Below are positions 1 to 6,136 of a stretch of 9,508 nt of DNA, piece by piece. Source of the stretch: Candidatus Omnitrophota bacterium. GTDB lineage: Bacteria > Omnitrophota > Gorgyraeia > Gygaellales > Profunditerraquicolaceae. A program made the position numbers and the translations under genes. Numbering within the stretch: the first letter of the stretch is position 1; each line of letters opens with the position of its first letter. The stretch covers positions 1-9,508 of the forward strand of contig CAIVOB010000050.1 in NCBI GenBank assembly GCA_903907475.1, in the 5' to 3' direction. The notes under the pieces are model-generated. The model was not told the DNA's origin. It did no database searches and was given only the letters and a program-made list of their open reading frames with translations.

Positions 1-305
1 CCTATGGAATGTCCAAGGCAGACGTAATTGCCAAGATCGGACAGCCGCAAAAAATAAGTAAAATGGTCATTGATGAGCGAGAATATGAGGTCTGGGAGTA
101 CGCGAATAATAATCGCTCAAAAATAGAGAAAATGAATGCCTTAGGTATTATCTATTCAAAAGTAATGTTTTATCATGGCAAGTTAGTGCAACGCGATAAG
201 GACCGGGTTTATGGCCAACCTTCATATGAATTTCTTGAATCGGTAAATTCTCAAAGCGGAGTTAAGGCTACTAGAACTACGGAAGAAAAAGATAATCTTA
301 AGTAA
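1..305 (+). CDS. SmpA/OmlA-like envelope protein, 3' part only (5' end outside window)
   Basis: The frame is open to the left edge and reads Y-G-M-S-K-A-D-V-I-A-K-I-G-Q-P. This matches the G-M/L-S/T-x-x-x-V-x-x-x-x-G-x-P signature of SmpA/OmlA (BamE-like) and related small periplasmic or lipoprotein domains. It is followed by E-V-W-E-Y, also typical of the fold. The ATG at 9 sits inside that signature, so it is probably not the true start; the signal peptide must lie upstream. About 100 residues are visible, ending in a charged tail. Known members are outer-membrane lipoproteins that help the BAM complex or bind other envelope partners, but the exact role cannot be given here. A 58-base gap separates it from the receiver gene. 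Family call moderate, function unknown. Confidence 0.6.
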   Translation, partial: YGMSKADVIAKIGQPQKISKMVIDEREYEVWEYANNNRSKIEKMNALGIIYSKVMFYHGKLVQRDKDRVYGQPSYEFLESVNSQSGVKATRTTEEKDNLK

Positions 306-363
306 TGCAAAGCCGACAGAGAGGTAAAAAAATCTAGTATTTATTAAGGACGGCGAAAACAAA

Positions 364-732
364 ATGATAGAAGAGAATAAGCAAATTTTTGTAGTTGACG
401 ATGACGAATCCGTATGCCGCGCGTTGAGTGTGATGTTGGCGACCTATGGGTTCATCGTGGATACTTTTACCTCCGCGGAGGATTTTTTAAAAGTTGTTAC
501 TAATAATGTCCCCGGCAGCCTAGTTTTGGATATTCATATGCCGGGATTAGGTGGCTGGGAAATGCTGCAGCAGCTGGTTAAGTCTGGATCAAGACGCGCG
601 GTAATTATTATTTCTGCGGAAAAGAATGAAACATTAAATAATAGGGCTTTAAAATCCGGAGCGGTAGGTTTTTTACAAAAACCATTTGATGGCCAGGCAC
701 TAGTGGATTTGATCAATAAGAGCGCGAAATAA
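364..732 (+). CDS. Stand-alone response regulator receiver domain (FixJ-type)
   Basis: This 122-residue protein is one complete CheY-like receiver and nothing else. The acidic pocket is D12-D13-D14, the phospho-acceptor is D56 in L-V-L-D-I-H-M-P-G-L-G-G-W, the switch Ser is S84 in I-I-I-S-A, and the invariant Lys is K106 in L-Q-K-P-F-D. The M-P-G-x-x-G and F-L-x-K-P-F-D wording is closest to the FixJ/NarL-like receivers whose output domain would normally follow, but the stop comes right after the last receiver helix. It would be phosphorylated by a histidine kinase that is not in the window and would act through protein contacts or as a phosphate sink. An AAGGA at 346-350 is a rather distant ribosome binding site (13 bases). 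The next gene starts 42 bases later. Domain call very sure, partner unknown. Confidence 0.93.
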   Translation: MIEENKQIFVVDDDESVCRALSVMLATYGFIVDTFTSAEDFLKVVTNNVPGSLVLDIHMPGLGGWEMLQQLVKSGSRRAVIIISAEKNETLNNRALKSGAVGFLQKPFDGQALVDLINKSAK

Positions 733-774
733 AATATTATAAAACGCAAGAGTAAAATAATTACGGAGGAAAAA

Positions 775-1131
775 ATGCGGAATTGGTTACGAAAATTCGA
801 ACATTGTTTTAAAAGTGGCGTCTGTTTAGGGTTAATGATGTTTTTGCTTTTTATGGGTTTTGGTTGTGTAAGTACTCGTAAAACAACAACCGAAACGGTT
901 GTCATGAATTCAAATGATAGAGTGGTTAACGATGAAGGACAGAATACTACAACAGTAGCATCTTCTGATAATCAACAAAATAAAGGAGTAGTGGAAAAGA
1001 GCGAGACCACCACAATCACCGAAACTCGTTCCGGGCATCCTGGAATTTTAAGTTCTACTGTACATGCGATTGGCTGGGTTATTGCTTTACCATTTAGGCT
1101 CATTGGAGGTTTGATTGGTTGGATTTTTTAA
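775..1131 (+). CDS. Thr-rich putative lipoprotein with hydrophobic C-terminus
   Basis: This is a 118-residue protein of no family I can name. The N-terminus has basic residues, a hydrophobic stretch (residues 18-30) and a Cys at 31 in M-G-F-G-C, a passable but imperfect lipobox because Gly rather than Leu is at -3. Residues 32-87 are polar and rich in Thr/Ser/Asn, with the runs T-T-T-E-T, N-T-T-T-V and E-T-T-T-I-T-E-T, and look disordered. Residues 90-118 form a hydrophobic or amphipathic segment containing A-L-P-F-R-L-I-G-G-L-I-G that could lie in or on a membrane. GGAGGA at 765-770, four bases before the ATG, fixes the start. Lipid anchor plus C-terminal membrane segment suggests an envelope tether, but this is inference. 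It may be co-transcribed with the next gene, 17 bases downstream. Confidence 0.72.
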   Translation: MRNWLRKFEHCFKSGVCLGLMMFLLFMGFGCVSTRKTTTETVVMNSNDRVVNDEGQNTTTVASSDNQQNKGVVEKSETTTITETRSGHPGILSSTVHAIGWVIALPFRLIGGLIGWIF

Positions 1132-1133
1132 AG

Positions 1134-1145
1134 AAAAGGGGGTGG
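1134..1145 (+). promoter_or_regulatory. Ribosome binding site setting the start at 1149
   Basis: A purine-rich AAAAGGGGGTGG block lies just before the ATG at 1149 and after the stop of the preceding gene. The alternative in-frame ATG at 1119 would overlap that gene by 13 bases, lacks a comparable site and would put charged residues ahead of the signal peptide. Confidence 0.7.
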
Positions 1146-1148
1146 CAA

Positions 1149-1598
1149 ATGTGGAGATTTAAGGTAATTTTAATTGGAGTTTTTGGAATTTTGTTCTTTG
1201 GGGGGTGGGCGCAAATATTTGCCGCGGGAGTGGAATCTAATATGAAAATGAGGAGTATTTCTGGCGAAATTTCTGCGATTGATGTTAAGGGTGGAGCGTT
1301 GCAACTTAAAAGTGATGTTGGCCAGGATACTAGAGGGATAACAAAGTACAGGATTAATCAGGATGAGACGCGCGTGACTGATCTGGCGGATAAAAAGTTT
1401 CTCGTAATTAAGGATTTAAGGGTCGGCCAGCATGTTACCGTTAATTTAATTGACCGTTTGGGTGAGGTAATGGTACAAAAAATTATCGCTTCCCCGCTGC
1501 CAGAACCTGTGACGCAAGAAGTTATTGATAGATCAGTAATGCCGGAAACTACGAGTACTACTACAGTAACGACAACGAGCACCACGGTCACAAAGTAA
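1149..1598 (+). CDS. Secreted small beta-domain protein (DUF5666-like) with Thr-rich tail
   Basis: Starting at 1149 the product has 149 residues. Its N-terminus, M-W-R-F-K followed by a hydrophobic stretch and A-Q-I-F-A-A-G, is a good Sec signal peptide with cleavage near residue 25. The body reads S-G-E-I-S-A-I-D, G-A-L-Q-L-K, then T-R-V-T-D-L-A-D, I-K-D-L-R-V-G-Q-H-V-T-V and G-E-V-M-V-Q-K-I. That order (a 'G-x-I-x-x-I-D' strand, a 'd-L-x-v-G-q-x-V-x-V' strand, a final 'A/K-x-I') is the pattern of DUF5666-type OB-like domains, which have no established activity. The last 20 residues are almost all Thr, Ser and Val. The stop overlaps an ATG (TAATG), but the real next gene starts 59 bases on. 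It probably acts in the periplasm or outside the cell; function unknown. Confidence 0.7.
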   Translation: MWRFKVILIGVFGILFFGGWAQIFAAGVESNMKMRSISGEISAIDVKGGALQLKSDVGQDTRGITKYRINQDETRVTDLADKKFLVIKDLRVGQHVTVNLIDRLGEVMVQKIIASPLPEPVTQEVIDRSVMPETTSTTTVTTTSTTVTK

Positions 1599-1645
1599 TG
1601 CGTGATGATAAGCAGGATGTTATTATTTACAAAGTTAATTATACA

Positions 1646-1651
1646 AAGGAG
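1646..1651 (+). promoter_or_regulatory. Ribosome binding site setting the start at 1658
   Basis: AAGGAG lies six bases before the ATG at 1658. This favours the short 43-residue lipoprotein over the longer reading from the ATG at 1598, which would place 20 polar residues in front of the signal peptide. Confidence 0.8.
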
Positions 1652-1657
1652 AGCAAG

Positions 1658-1789
1658 ATGAAAAAACTTACTTTATTGAGTCTGGCAGCGATGATTTTAA
1701 TGGTTTCAATTTTAGGATGCAACGCCGCTAGAGGAGTGGGACGAGATATTTCAGATTCTGGCAGGCACATCGAAAATATTGGTAAATAA
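1658..1789 (+). CDS. Entericidin-like small lipoprotein (43 residues)
   Basis: The peptide starts M-K-K-L-T-L-L, has a hydrophobic core and a lipobox I-L-G-C with the lipidated Cys at 21. The mature part is only 23 residues: C-N-A-A-R-G-V-G-R-D-I, then S-D-S-G-R-H-I-E. This is the entericidin A/B signature (C-N-T/A-x-x-G-x-G-x-D-I-x-x-x-G-x-x-I). In Escherichia coli EcnA and EcnB form a small antidote/toxin lipoprotein locus linked to stationary-phase lysis; most homologues in other bacteria are uncharacterised. Length and layout fit the family. Only one such gene is visible, so a toxin/antidote pair cannot be claimed. It ends the left gene group and is followed by the 101-base gap with the hairpin. 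Confidence 0.85.
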   Translation: MKKLTLLSLAAMILMVSILGCNAARGVGRDISDSGRHIENIGK

Positions 1790-1815
1790 GTTGTCTTGGG
1801 TTGTAATTCAAGAAC

Positions 1816-1840
1816 GTCCCCACTCGTGATTTGTGGGGAC
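1816..1840 (+). terminator. Perfect 8-bp hairpin in the 101-base gap; possible terminator
   Basis: GTCCCCAC (1816-1823) pairs exactly with GTGGGGAC (1833-1840) across a 9-base loop. Three more pairs (GAA 1812-1814 with TTC 1842-1844) can form beyond one C-A mismatch. It lies 26 bases after the entericidin-like stop and 50 before the next start, where a transcription-unit boundary is expected. There is no T-run after it on the plus strand, so it is not a classical intrinsic terminator; it could instead be an mRNA-stabilising stem or a REP-like palindrome. The rest of the gap (1790-1890) shows no promoter I can defend. Confidence 0.35.
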
Positions 1841-1890
1841 ATTCATTAGTGTTATGGCTGTCAAAAGTTAAATTTCCTTAAAAAAACTAA

Positions 1891-2262
1891 ATGAATATTA
1901 AAAAAGAGATTCATCGATTTTTAATTGCGGGAATTTTTGTCGGAGCGATAGATTTTGGAGTTTATTATTTTTTAATTCACTTCTTATCTTTTAGCTTAGC
2001 GAAAGGAATTTCTTTTGCCAGCGCAAGTATTGTCGGGTATTTGTTTAATAAGTATTGGATCTTTCAATACAATCAGGCTTCATCGTATTTGGAAGTTAGC
2101 CGCTATGTTTTAATTAATTTATTAGCTTTAGGAATTAATGTTTTAACAAATCAAACTATTCTTAACGCTTGGCCGGGGTCCGTTTTTTTTGCTTTGATCA
2201 GCGCTTCAATATTAACAAGTTCTTTCACATTTATTTGTTTCAAATGGTGGGTTTTTCGAGCC
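1891..2262 (+). repeat. Diverged duplicate, copy 1: GtrA-coding segment at the 5' end of the fusion gene
   Basis: This segment encodes residues 1-124 of the fusion protein and matches 5739-6107. By hand alignment about 80 of 124 residues are identical with one single-residue gap. Nucleotides are also close in places: 2107-2154 and 5952-5999 agree at 43 of 48 bases. Confidence 0.85.
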
Positions 2263-4578
2263 CTGTTAAAAGAGGGGTTTTATTACGTTTGGTGGAAATG
2301 GTTTCCGTTAAAATTTTTAGTAAAAACTGTTGCGCGGCGGCATGGATTTCTGGATCCGATTAAAATCATCTCTCAGTTGCAGAATTTTACGCAACCTTCA
2401 GAGGTAGTCGCGCCGATGGAATTGTTGCGCTCTGGTGTTGTGATGCATGCTCGGGGCTTGATTAATAGCTTAGCGATTCAGCATAATCTCGATTGGATCT
2501 GGCCGTATTGGGTGGAATGTCAATATAATCCTCGCAATGAGGCGTTCATTCCGCGTTCTTTTTCGTTGACGCAAATTAATCTTACCCATAGAAATTGGAC
2601 AGCTTTAGGAGTCCCTGATGGCATCGAATTTCCGCTCGTTGATCCGCGGGGATTGATCACTCCCTTTTATGATAGCTGGTCTTTAGATGTTTGGATTATT
2701 CCAGAAGATGGAGAGCCGTTAATCCCGTCGCGCCTGCCTCTCGGGCAGCTCGGTTGCCCAAACGTTTCGCAAAAAATAGTTATGGATAATAATCTTTGCG
2801 TGATTACGGAATCGAGCTTTGAACAATTAAAACTTAAATTAGAAGCGCAGGTTATTGGTTCAGCTCAGGTGCCAATTTGCGAACTTAAAATTACGGGATT
2901 CGCCGGCGTTAAGGCGCAGTTAGTGGTTTCTCTCAGGCCTTATAACCCTGAAGGGGTGAGCTTCATAAATAGTATTACTCTTCTGGAAGATTTGCGGGGT
3001 TGGCAGGTAAATCAAGAAAAGTTTATTTATTTCAATAAACCTCCGGAGCGGTTTGTATTTTCGGATTATTGTCACGGTGATGTTTATAGCCGACTTTTAA
3101 ATAAGGAAAATGAAAAAGAAATTCCTTGTAAAGTTGGCATGGCGAGCGCGGCAGCGGTCTATTTATTAAAAGACGGAGCAACACAAGAAGTGACAGTTTT
3201 AGTACCTTTGACGAAGGATAAAATGATAAAAGAATCCTTTCCGGGGTATCTTGAATCTACTCAATTAGCGTGGAAAAAGAGCTTGCGCGGGGCGGCAGAA
3301 TTAAAAATTCCCGATAAACATTTCCAATTTCTTTACGAAGTCGCGATTCAGACGATGGTTTTGCATTCTCCCAAAGAAGTTTATCCGGGGCCATATATTT
3401 ATCGCCGGTTTTGGTTTCGTGATGCCGCCTTTATTTTACATGCTTTATTAGCTGTGGGGCTAAAGGATCGTGTTCGAAGGGCCTTAGATTGTTTTCGCGC
3501 GCGTCAGACCGCGCGAGGTTATTTTCTTTCTCAGGAAGGAGAGTGGGATTCTAACGGTGAAGCTTTGTGGATTATGCGTCAATATTGCCAGATGACGGGA
3601 AATCTTCCGCCGAAAGAATGGCAAGAATCAATTAATAAAGCGGGTAAGTGGATTTATAAAAAACTTTTGCCTAATAATCTGCCGTTTGCGCACGCGGGTT
3701 TATTACCGTCCGGATTTAGCGCCGAACATTTGGGGCCGAATGATTTTTATTATTGGGATGACTTTTGGGCGGTGGCGGGATTAAAAGCCGCAGCTTTTTT
3801 GTCTTCTGCTTATAAAGATCAGGAACAGGCGATTTATTTTGCCAGCCAAGCGCAGTCATTACTAGAAAGTGTTAATTTAAGTTTAGATAAAGTAAACTGC
3901 CGCTTAGAAAGGTTGGCAATACCGGCTTCGCCTTATCGGCGCTTGGATTCCGGAGCGATTGGTTCTTTAGTTGCCAGTTATCCGTTGCGGATCTTTAAAG
4001 AGAGTGACCCGAGAATTTTAGATACCGCTAATTTTTTAATGAAAAAATGTTTAGTGCATGGCGGATTTTTTCATGATATGACTCACTCGGGAATTAATCC
4101 TTATTTGACTTTACATTTGGCGCAGGTGTTTTTACGTGCTGGAGACCTAAGGTATTTTAGCTTGATGACTGCGGTGGCGAAGTTGGCTTCACCGACCGGA
4201 CAATGGCCGGAGTCAGTACATCCGCGCACTGGCGGAGGGTGTATGGGAGATGGGCAACATGTTTGGGCGGCGGCGGAATGGGTACTCATGATGAGGAATT
4301 GTTTTGTGCGTGAAGAAGACAAGGGTTTAATTTTAGGTTCAGGAATTCCGCGCGTTTGGCTGGAAAAGAACGAAACTATTTCATTTGGGCCGGCGCCGAC
4401 AAGTTTTGGAGATATCCAAATTTCTCTCAAACCTCAAGCACAAAACATTCTTGTGGAATGGACTGGACGGTGGTTTGCACAAGAACCACCGATTGATATT
4501 CGCTTACCCGGTTTTACGAATGTCAGAATTTTACCGGGTACGAATTCTTTAGAATTGAAATATGAGGCGGTTAAATGA
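1891..4578 (+). CDS. GtrA-like membrane domain fused to GH15-like (alpha/alpha)6 glycosidase
   Basis: The protein has 895 residues. Residues 1-124 are a four-helix GtrA domain (F-L-I-A-G at 10-14, K-Y-W-I-F at 54-58, G-I-N-V-L-T-N-Q at 81-88, F-K-W-W-V-F at 117-122); GtrA proteins are linked to flipping of polyprenyl-linked sugars. Residues about 160-465 hold a block rich in aromatic residues and a beta-rich region resembling the N-terminal sandwich of GH15-type enzymes. Residues about 470-805 look like the helical barrel: F-W-F-R-D-A-A-F (507-514), E-W-D-S-N-G-E (551-557), W-D-D-F-W-A-V-A-G (622-630) and W-P-E-S-V-H-P-R-T-G-G (772-782), where E774 fits the GH15 catalytic base. The usual general-acid Glu after Trp appears to be A627. 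A small beta domain ends the protein. No clear ribosome binding site precedes the ATG, but the paralogue at 5739 starts with the same M-N-x-x-K-E-I. Substrate unknown. Confidence 0.8.
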   Translation: MNIKKEIHRFLIAGIFVGAIDFGVYYFLIHFLSFSLAKGISFASASIVGYLFNKYWIFQYNQASSYLEVSRYVLINLLALGINVLTNQTILNAWPGSVFFALISASILTSSFTFICFKWWVFRALLKEGFYYVWWKWFPLKFLVKTVARRHGFLDPIKIISQLQNFTQPSEVVAPMELLRSGVVMHARGLINSLAIQHNLDWIWPYWVECQYNPRNEAFIPRSFSLTQINLTHRNWTALGVPDGIEFPLVDPRGLITPFYDSWSLDVWIIPEDGEPLIPSRLPLGQLGCPNVSQKIVMDNNLCVITESSFEQLKLKLEAQVIGSAQVPICELKITGFAGVKAQLVVSLRPYNPEGVSFINSITLLEDLRGWQVNQEKFIYFNKPPERFVFSDYCHGDVYSRLLNKENEKEIPCKVGMASAAAVYLLKDGATQEVTVLVPLTKDKMIKESFPGYLESTQLAWKKSLRGAAELKIPDKHFQFLYEVAIQTMVLHSPKEVYPGPYIYRRFWFRDAAFILHALLAVGLKDRVRRALDCFRARQTARGYFLSQEGEWDSNGEALWIMRQYCQMTGNLPPKEWQESINKAGKWIYKKLLPNNLPFAHAGLLPSGFSAEHLGPNDFYYWDDFWAVAGLKAAAFLSSAYKDQEQAIYFASQAQSLLESVNLSLDKVNCRLERLAIPASPYRRLDSGAIGSLVASYPLRIFKESDPRILDTANFLMKKCLVHGGFFHDMTHSGINPYLTLHLAQVFLRAGDLRYFSLMTAVAKLASPTGQWPESVHPRTGGGCMGDGQHVWAAAEWVLMMRNCFVREEDKGLILGSGIPRVWLEKNETISFGPAPTSFGDIQISLKPQAQNILVEWTGRWFAQEPPIDIRLPGFTNVRILPGTNSLELKYEAVK

Positions 4579-5732
4579 TAAAGAAACTTTTAATAGTAAT
4601 TTTTCTTTTTACTTCATTAGGGTGCGCTCATCTGCGATATGCGGTGCCGGAAAATCTGGTTGGGAAAGCGGTCGTGGTTGGCATGCCGGATATTCGCTAT
4701 TACAAAGATAAACCGGATTCTCTGCTTTTGATGCGGCAGAGTTTAGTGCGTTCGTTTAAAGAAGAAGGTAAATCAGAGTATCTTGTTAACGAGAGAAAGA
4801 TTTATCCCGCGCTTATTATCGGTGGCGGCGTGTCCAATAGCGCTTACGGTATCGGGCTCTTAAAAGGATGGTTAAAATCAGGTGAGCGTCCGGTATTTAA
4901 AATCGTTACCGGTTATTCCAGCGGATCACTTATCGCGGTGGCTACTTTTTCAGGTCAAGAATATGAAGAGCGGCTGGCAAACTTATTTACTTCGATCTCG
5001 ACCAAAGATGTTGTAAAACAAAAGAGTATTTTTGGCATTCTGTTTGGAGATTCTGTGAATAGCTCAGCTTTGTTTGCTAAAAAAATCAATGATATTGTTG
5101 ATGAAAATTTAATGGCTAAGATCGCTAAAGAGCATGCCAAAGGGCGTAGGCTATATGTGGGGACCACCGATCTTGATGCTCAGGAACTTGTGATTTGGGA
5201 TATGGGGGCGTTGGCATCTAAAGGAGGGGAGCGAGCGGTTGAGATGTTTCGTAAAATAATGTTGGCATCATGTTCGTTTCCGGTAATGTTGCCTCCGGTT
5301 TATTTTCAAGTCGAAGCTTTTGGACGGCGTTATGATGAGATGCATGCTGATGGCGGAGTGGTGGGTGGAATATTTTATATTTATCAGTTAATGGAAGGTA
5401 TGGGGGTGAGCTCACAGTTATATGTTTTAAATTGCTGTTATATGTCACCGCACTCTAAGCAAGTGGAAGACAATTTGGCGGCGATAACTTCGCGCTTGAT
5501 TGAAACTAATGGCTCCTCAAAGATGGATGGTGACACTTATAGGCTTTACGCTTTCGCGCAAGAAAAAGGTTGGGATTATAATTTAGCGTATATTCCGGAA
5601 GATTTTGCGCCGCGTCAAAAAGAGATGTTTGATCGACAGGAAATGCAGCGGCTCTTTAAGCGTGGGTATGATGACGCGGTAATCGGGTACAAGTGGCACA
5701 AATCCCCGCCGGGGCTAGTGGATGGAAAGTAA
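4575..5732 (+). CDS. Patatin-like phospholipase/acyl hydrolase lipoprotein
   Basis: This 385-residue protein starts with a short lipoprotein-type signal, M-I-K-K then a hydrophobic run and S-L-G-C with Cys at 17. The patatin core follows: the oxyanion loop G-G-G-V-S-N-S-A-Y-G (83-92), the nucleophile elbow G-Y-S-S-G (113-117, Ser115), the substrate-side block A-S-C-S-F-P-V-M-L-P-P-V (231-242), and the D-G-G motif (259-261, Asp259) completing the Ser-Asp dyad. All catalytic elements are present, so it should be an active acyl hydrolase on phospholipid or another acyl ester. The lipid anchor places it at the periplasmic face of the inner or outer membrane. Its ATG overlaps the TGA of the fusion gene (ATGA), indicating translational coupling; GAGG at 4564-4567 can serve as ribosome binding site. 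Family call strong; substrate unknown. Confidence 0.9.
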   Translation: MIKKLLIVIFLFTSLGCAHLRYAVPENLVGKAVVVGMPDIRYYKDKPDSLLLMRQSLVRSFKEEGKSEYLVNERKIYPALIIGGGVSNSAYGIGLLKGWLKSGERPVFKIVTGYSSGSLIAVATFSGQEYEERLANLFTSISTKDVVKQKSIFGILFGDSVNSSALFAKKINDIVDENLMAKIAKEHAKGRRLYVGTTDLDAQELVIWDMGALASKGGERAVEMFRKIMLASCSFPVMLPPVYFQVEAFGRRYDEMHADGGVVGGIFYIYQLMEGMGVSSQLYVLNCCYMSPHSKQVEDNLAAITSRLIETNGSSKMDGDTYRLYAFAQEKGWDYNLAYIPEDFAPRQKEMFDRQEMQRLFKRGYDDAVIGYKWHKSPPGLVDGK

Positions 5733-5738
5733 ATAACG

Positions 5739-6107
5739 ATGAATGTGAGAAAAGAGATTGCGCGGTTTTTAATCGCGGGGGTTATTGTTAATACCGTAGA
5801 TTTTAGTATCTATTATATCTTGTTTCATTTTCTTCCCTTCAGTATATCTAAGGGGATTTCTTTTACCAGCGCAGGTATAGTGTCGTATTTACTTACTAAA
5901 TATTGGATTTTTAAACGTAACCAATCTTCGCATGCTGAAATCGGTTGGTATGTGTTAATTAATTTTTTAGCTTTAGGCATTAATGTTTTGACGAATCAAA
6001 GCATGCTCAACGTTTGGCCGAAGAATATTTTATTGGCCTTAATTTTCGCGACCGCATTAACCGGTGCATTTACTTTTTCTTGCTTTAAATGGTGGGTTTT
6101 TAGAGCA
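5739..6107 (+). repeat. Diverged duplicate, copy 2: stand-alone GtrA gene
   Basis: This is the partner of 1891-2262. The similarity runs from the first Met to the conserved F-R-A after helix four, so the duplication covers the whole GtrA unit and none of the glycosidase part. Confidence 0.85.
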
Positions 6108-6113
6108 AAGTAA
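5739..6113 (+). CDS. GtrA family membrane protein (stand-alone paralogue)
   Basis: This 124-residue protein has four predicted membrane helices and ends directly after the last one, with no extra domain. Family blocks are R-F-L-I-A-G (9-14), K-Y-W-I-F (54-58), L-A-L-G-I-N-V-L-T-N-Q (77-87) and C-F-K-W-W-V-F-R-A (115-123). GtrA proteins are thought to move or help move polyprenyl-phosphate-linked sugars across the inner membrane for later glycosylation of lipid or polysaccharide, but the mechanism is not settled. It is about 65% identical to the first 124 residues of the fusion protein encoded upstream. It starts six bases after the patatin stop with only a weak ribosome binding site (GGAAAG, 5724-5729), so translation probably depends on coupling. 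Family call strong, cargo unknown. Confidence 0.9.
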   Translation: MNVRKEIARFLIAGVIVNTVDFSIYYILFHFLPFSISKGISFTSAGIVSYLLTKYWIFKRNQSSHAEIGWYVLINFLALGINVLTNQSMLNVWPKNILLALIFATALTGAFTFSCFKWWVFRAK

Positions 6114-6136
6114 ATTTTAGGAAGAGAGATTTTATA

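Noticed and set aside
709..743. Possible promoter (TTGATC ... TATTAT) before the lipoprotein gene at 775
   Set aside because: Spacing is about 20 bases and the -35 match is poor; such A/T-rich hits are expected by chance here.
534..905. Minus-strand open frame of 123 codons
   Set aside because: It lies opposite the receiver gene and the lipoprotein start, has no recognisable domain, and the plus-strand genes there are secure.
1119..1148. Earlier in-frame ATG at 1119 for the DUF5666-like gene
   Set aside because: It overlaps the upstream coding region, has no good ribosome binding site and would add charged residues before a clean signal peptide; 1149 has a strong site.
1358..1591. Minus-strand frame with a Val-rich hydrophobic start that looks like a membrane peptide
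   Set aside because: It is the reverse complement of the Thr-rich tail (ACN codons read as Val/Gly codons), so it is a composition artefact.
1598..1657. Earlier in-frame ATG at 1598 (TAATG overlap) for the entericidin-like gene
   Set aside because: The 20 extra polar residues would precede the lipoprotein signal; the AAGGAG before 1658 and the family length both favour the shorter form.
1845..1890. Promoter for the six-gene cluster in the gap before 1891
   Set aside because: Only weak -10-like strings (for example TTAAAT at 1868) without a fitting -35; not strong enough to annotate.
4101..4430. Minus-strand open frame of 109 codons within the glycosidase region
   Set aside because: It lies wholly opposite conserved GH15-like motifs and encodes no recognisable domain.
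6114..6136. Possible frameshifted remnant of an AMP-binding core upstream of the ACP-PlsC gene
   Set aside because: Only 23 bases separate it from an intact GtrA gene, and no adenylation core motifs are seen in any frame upstream, so a local frameshift cannot explain the missing core.
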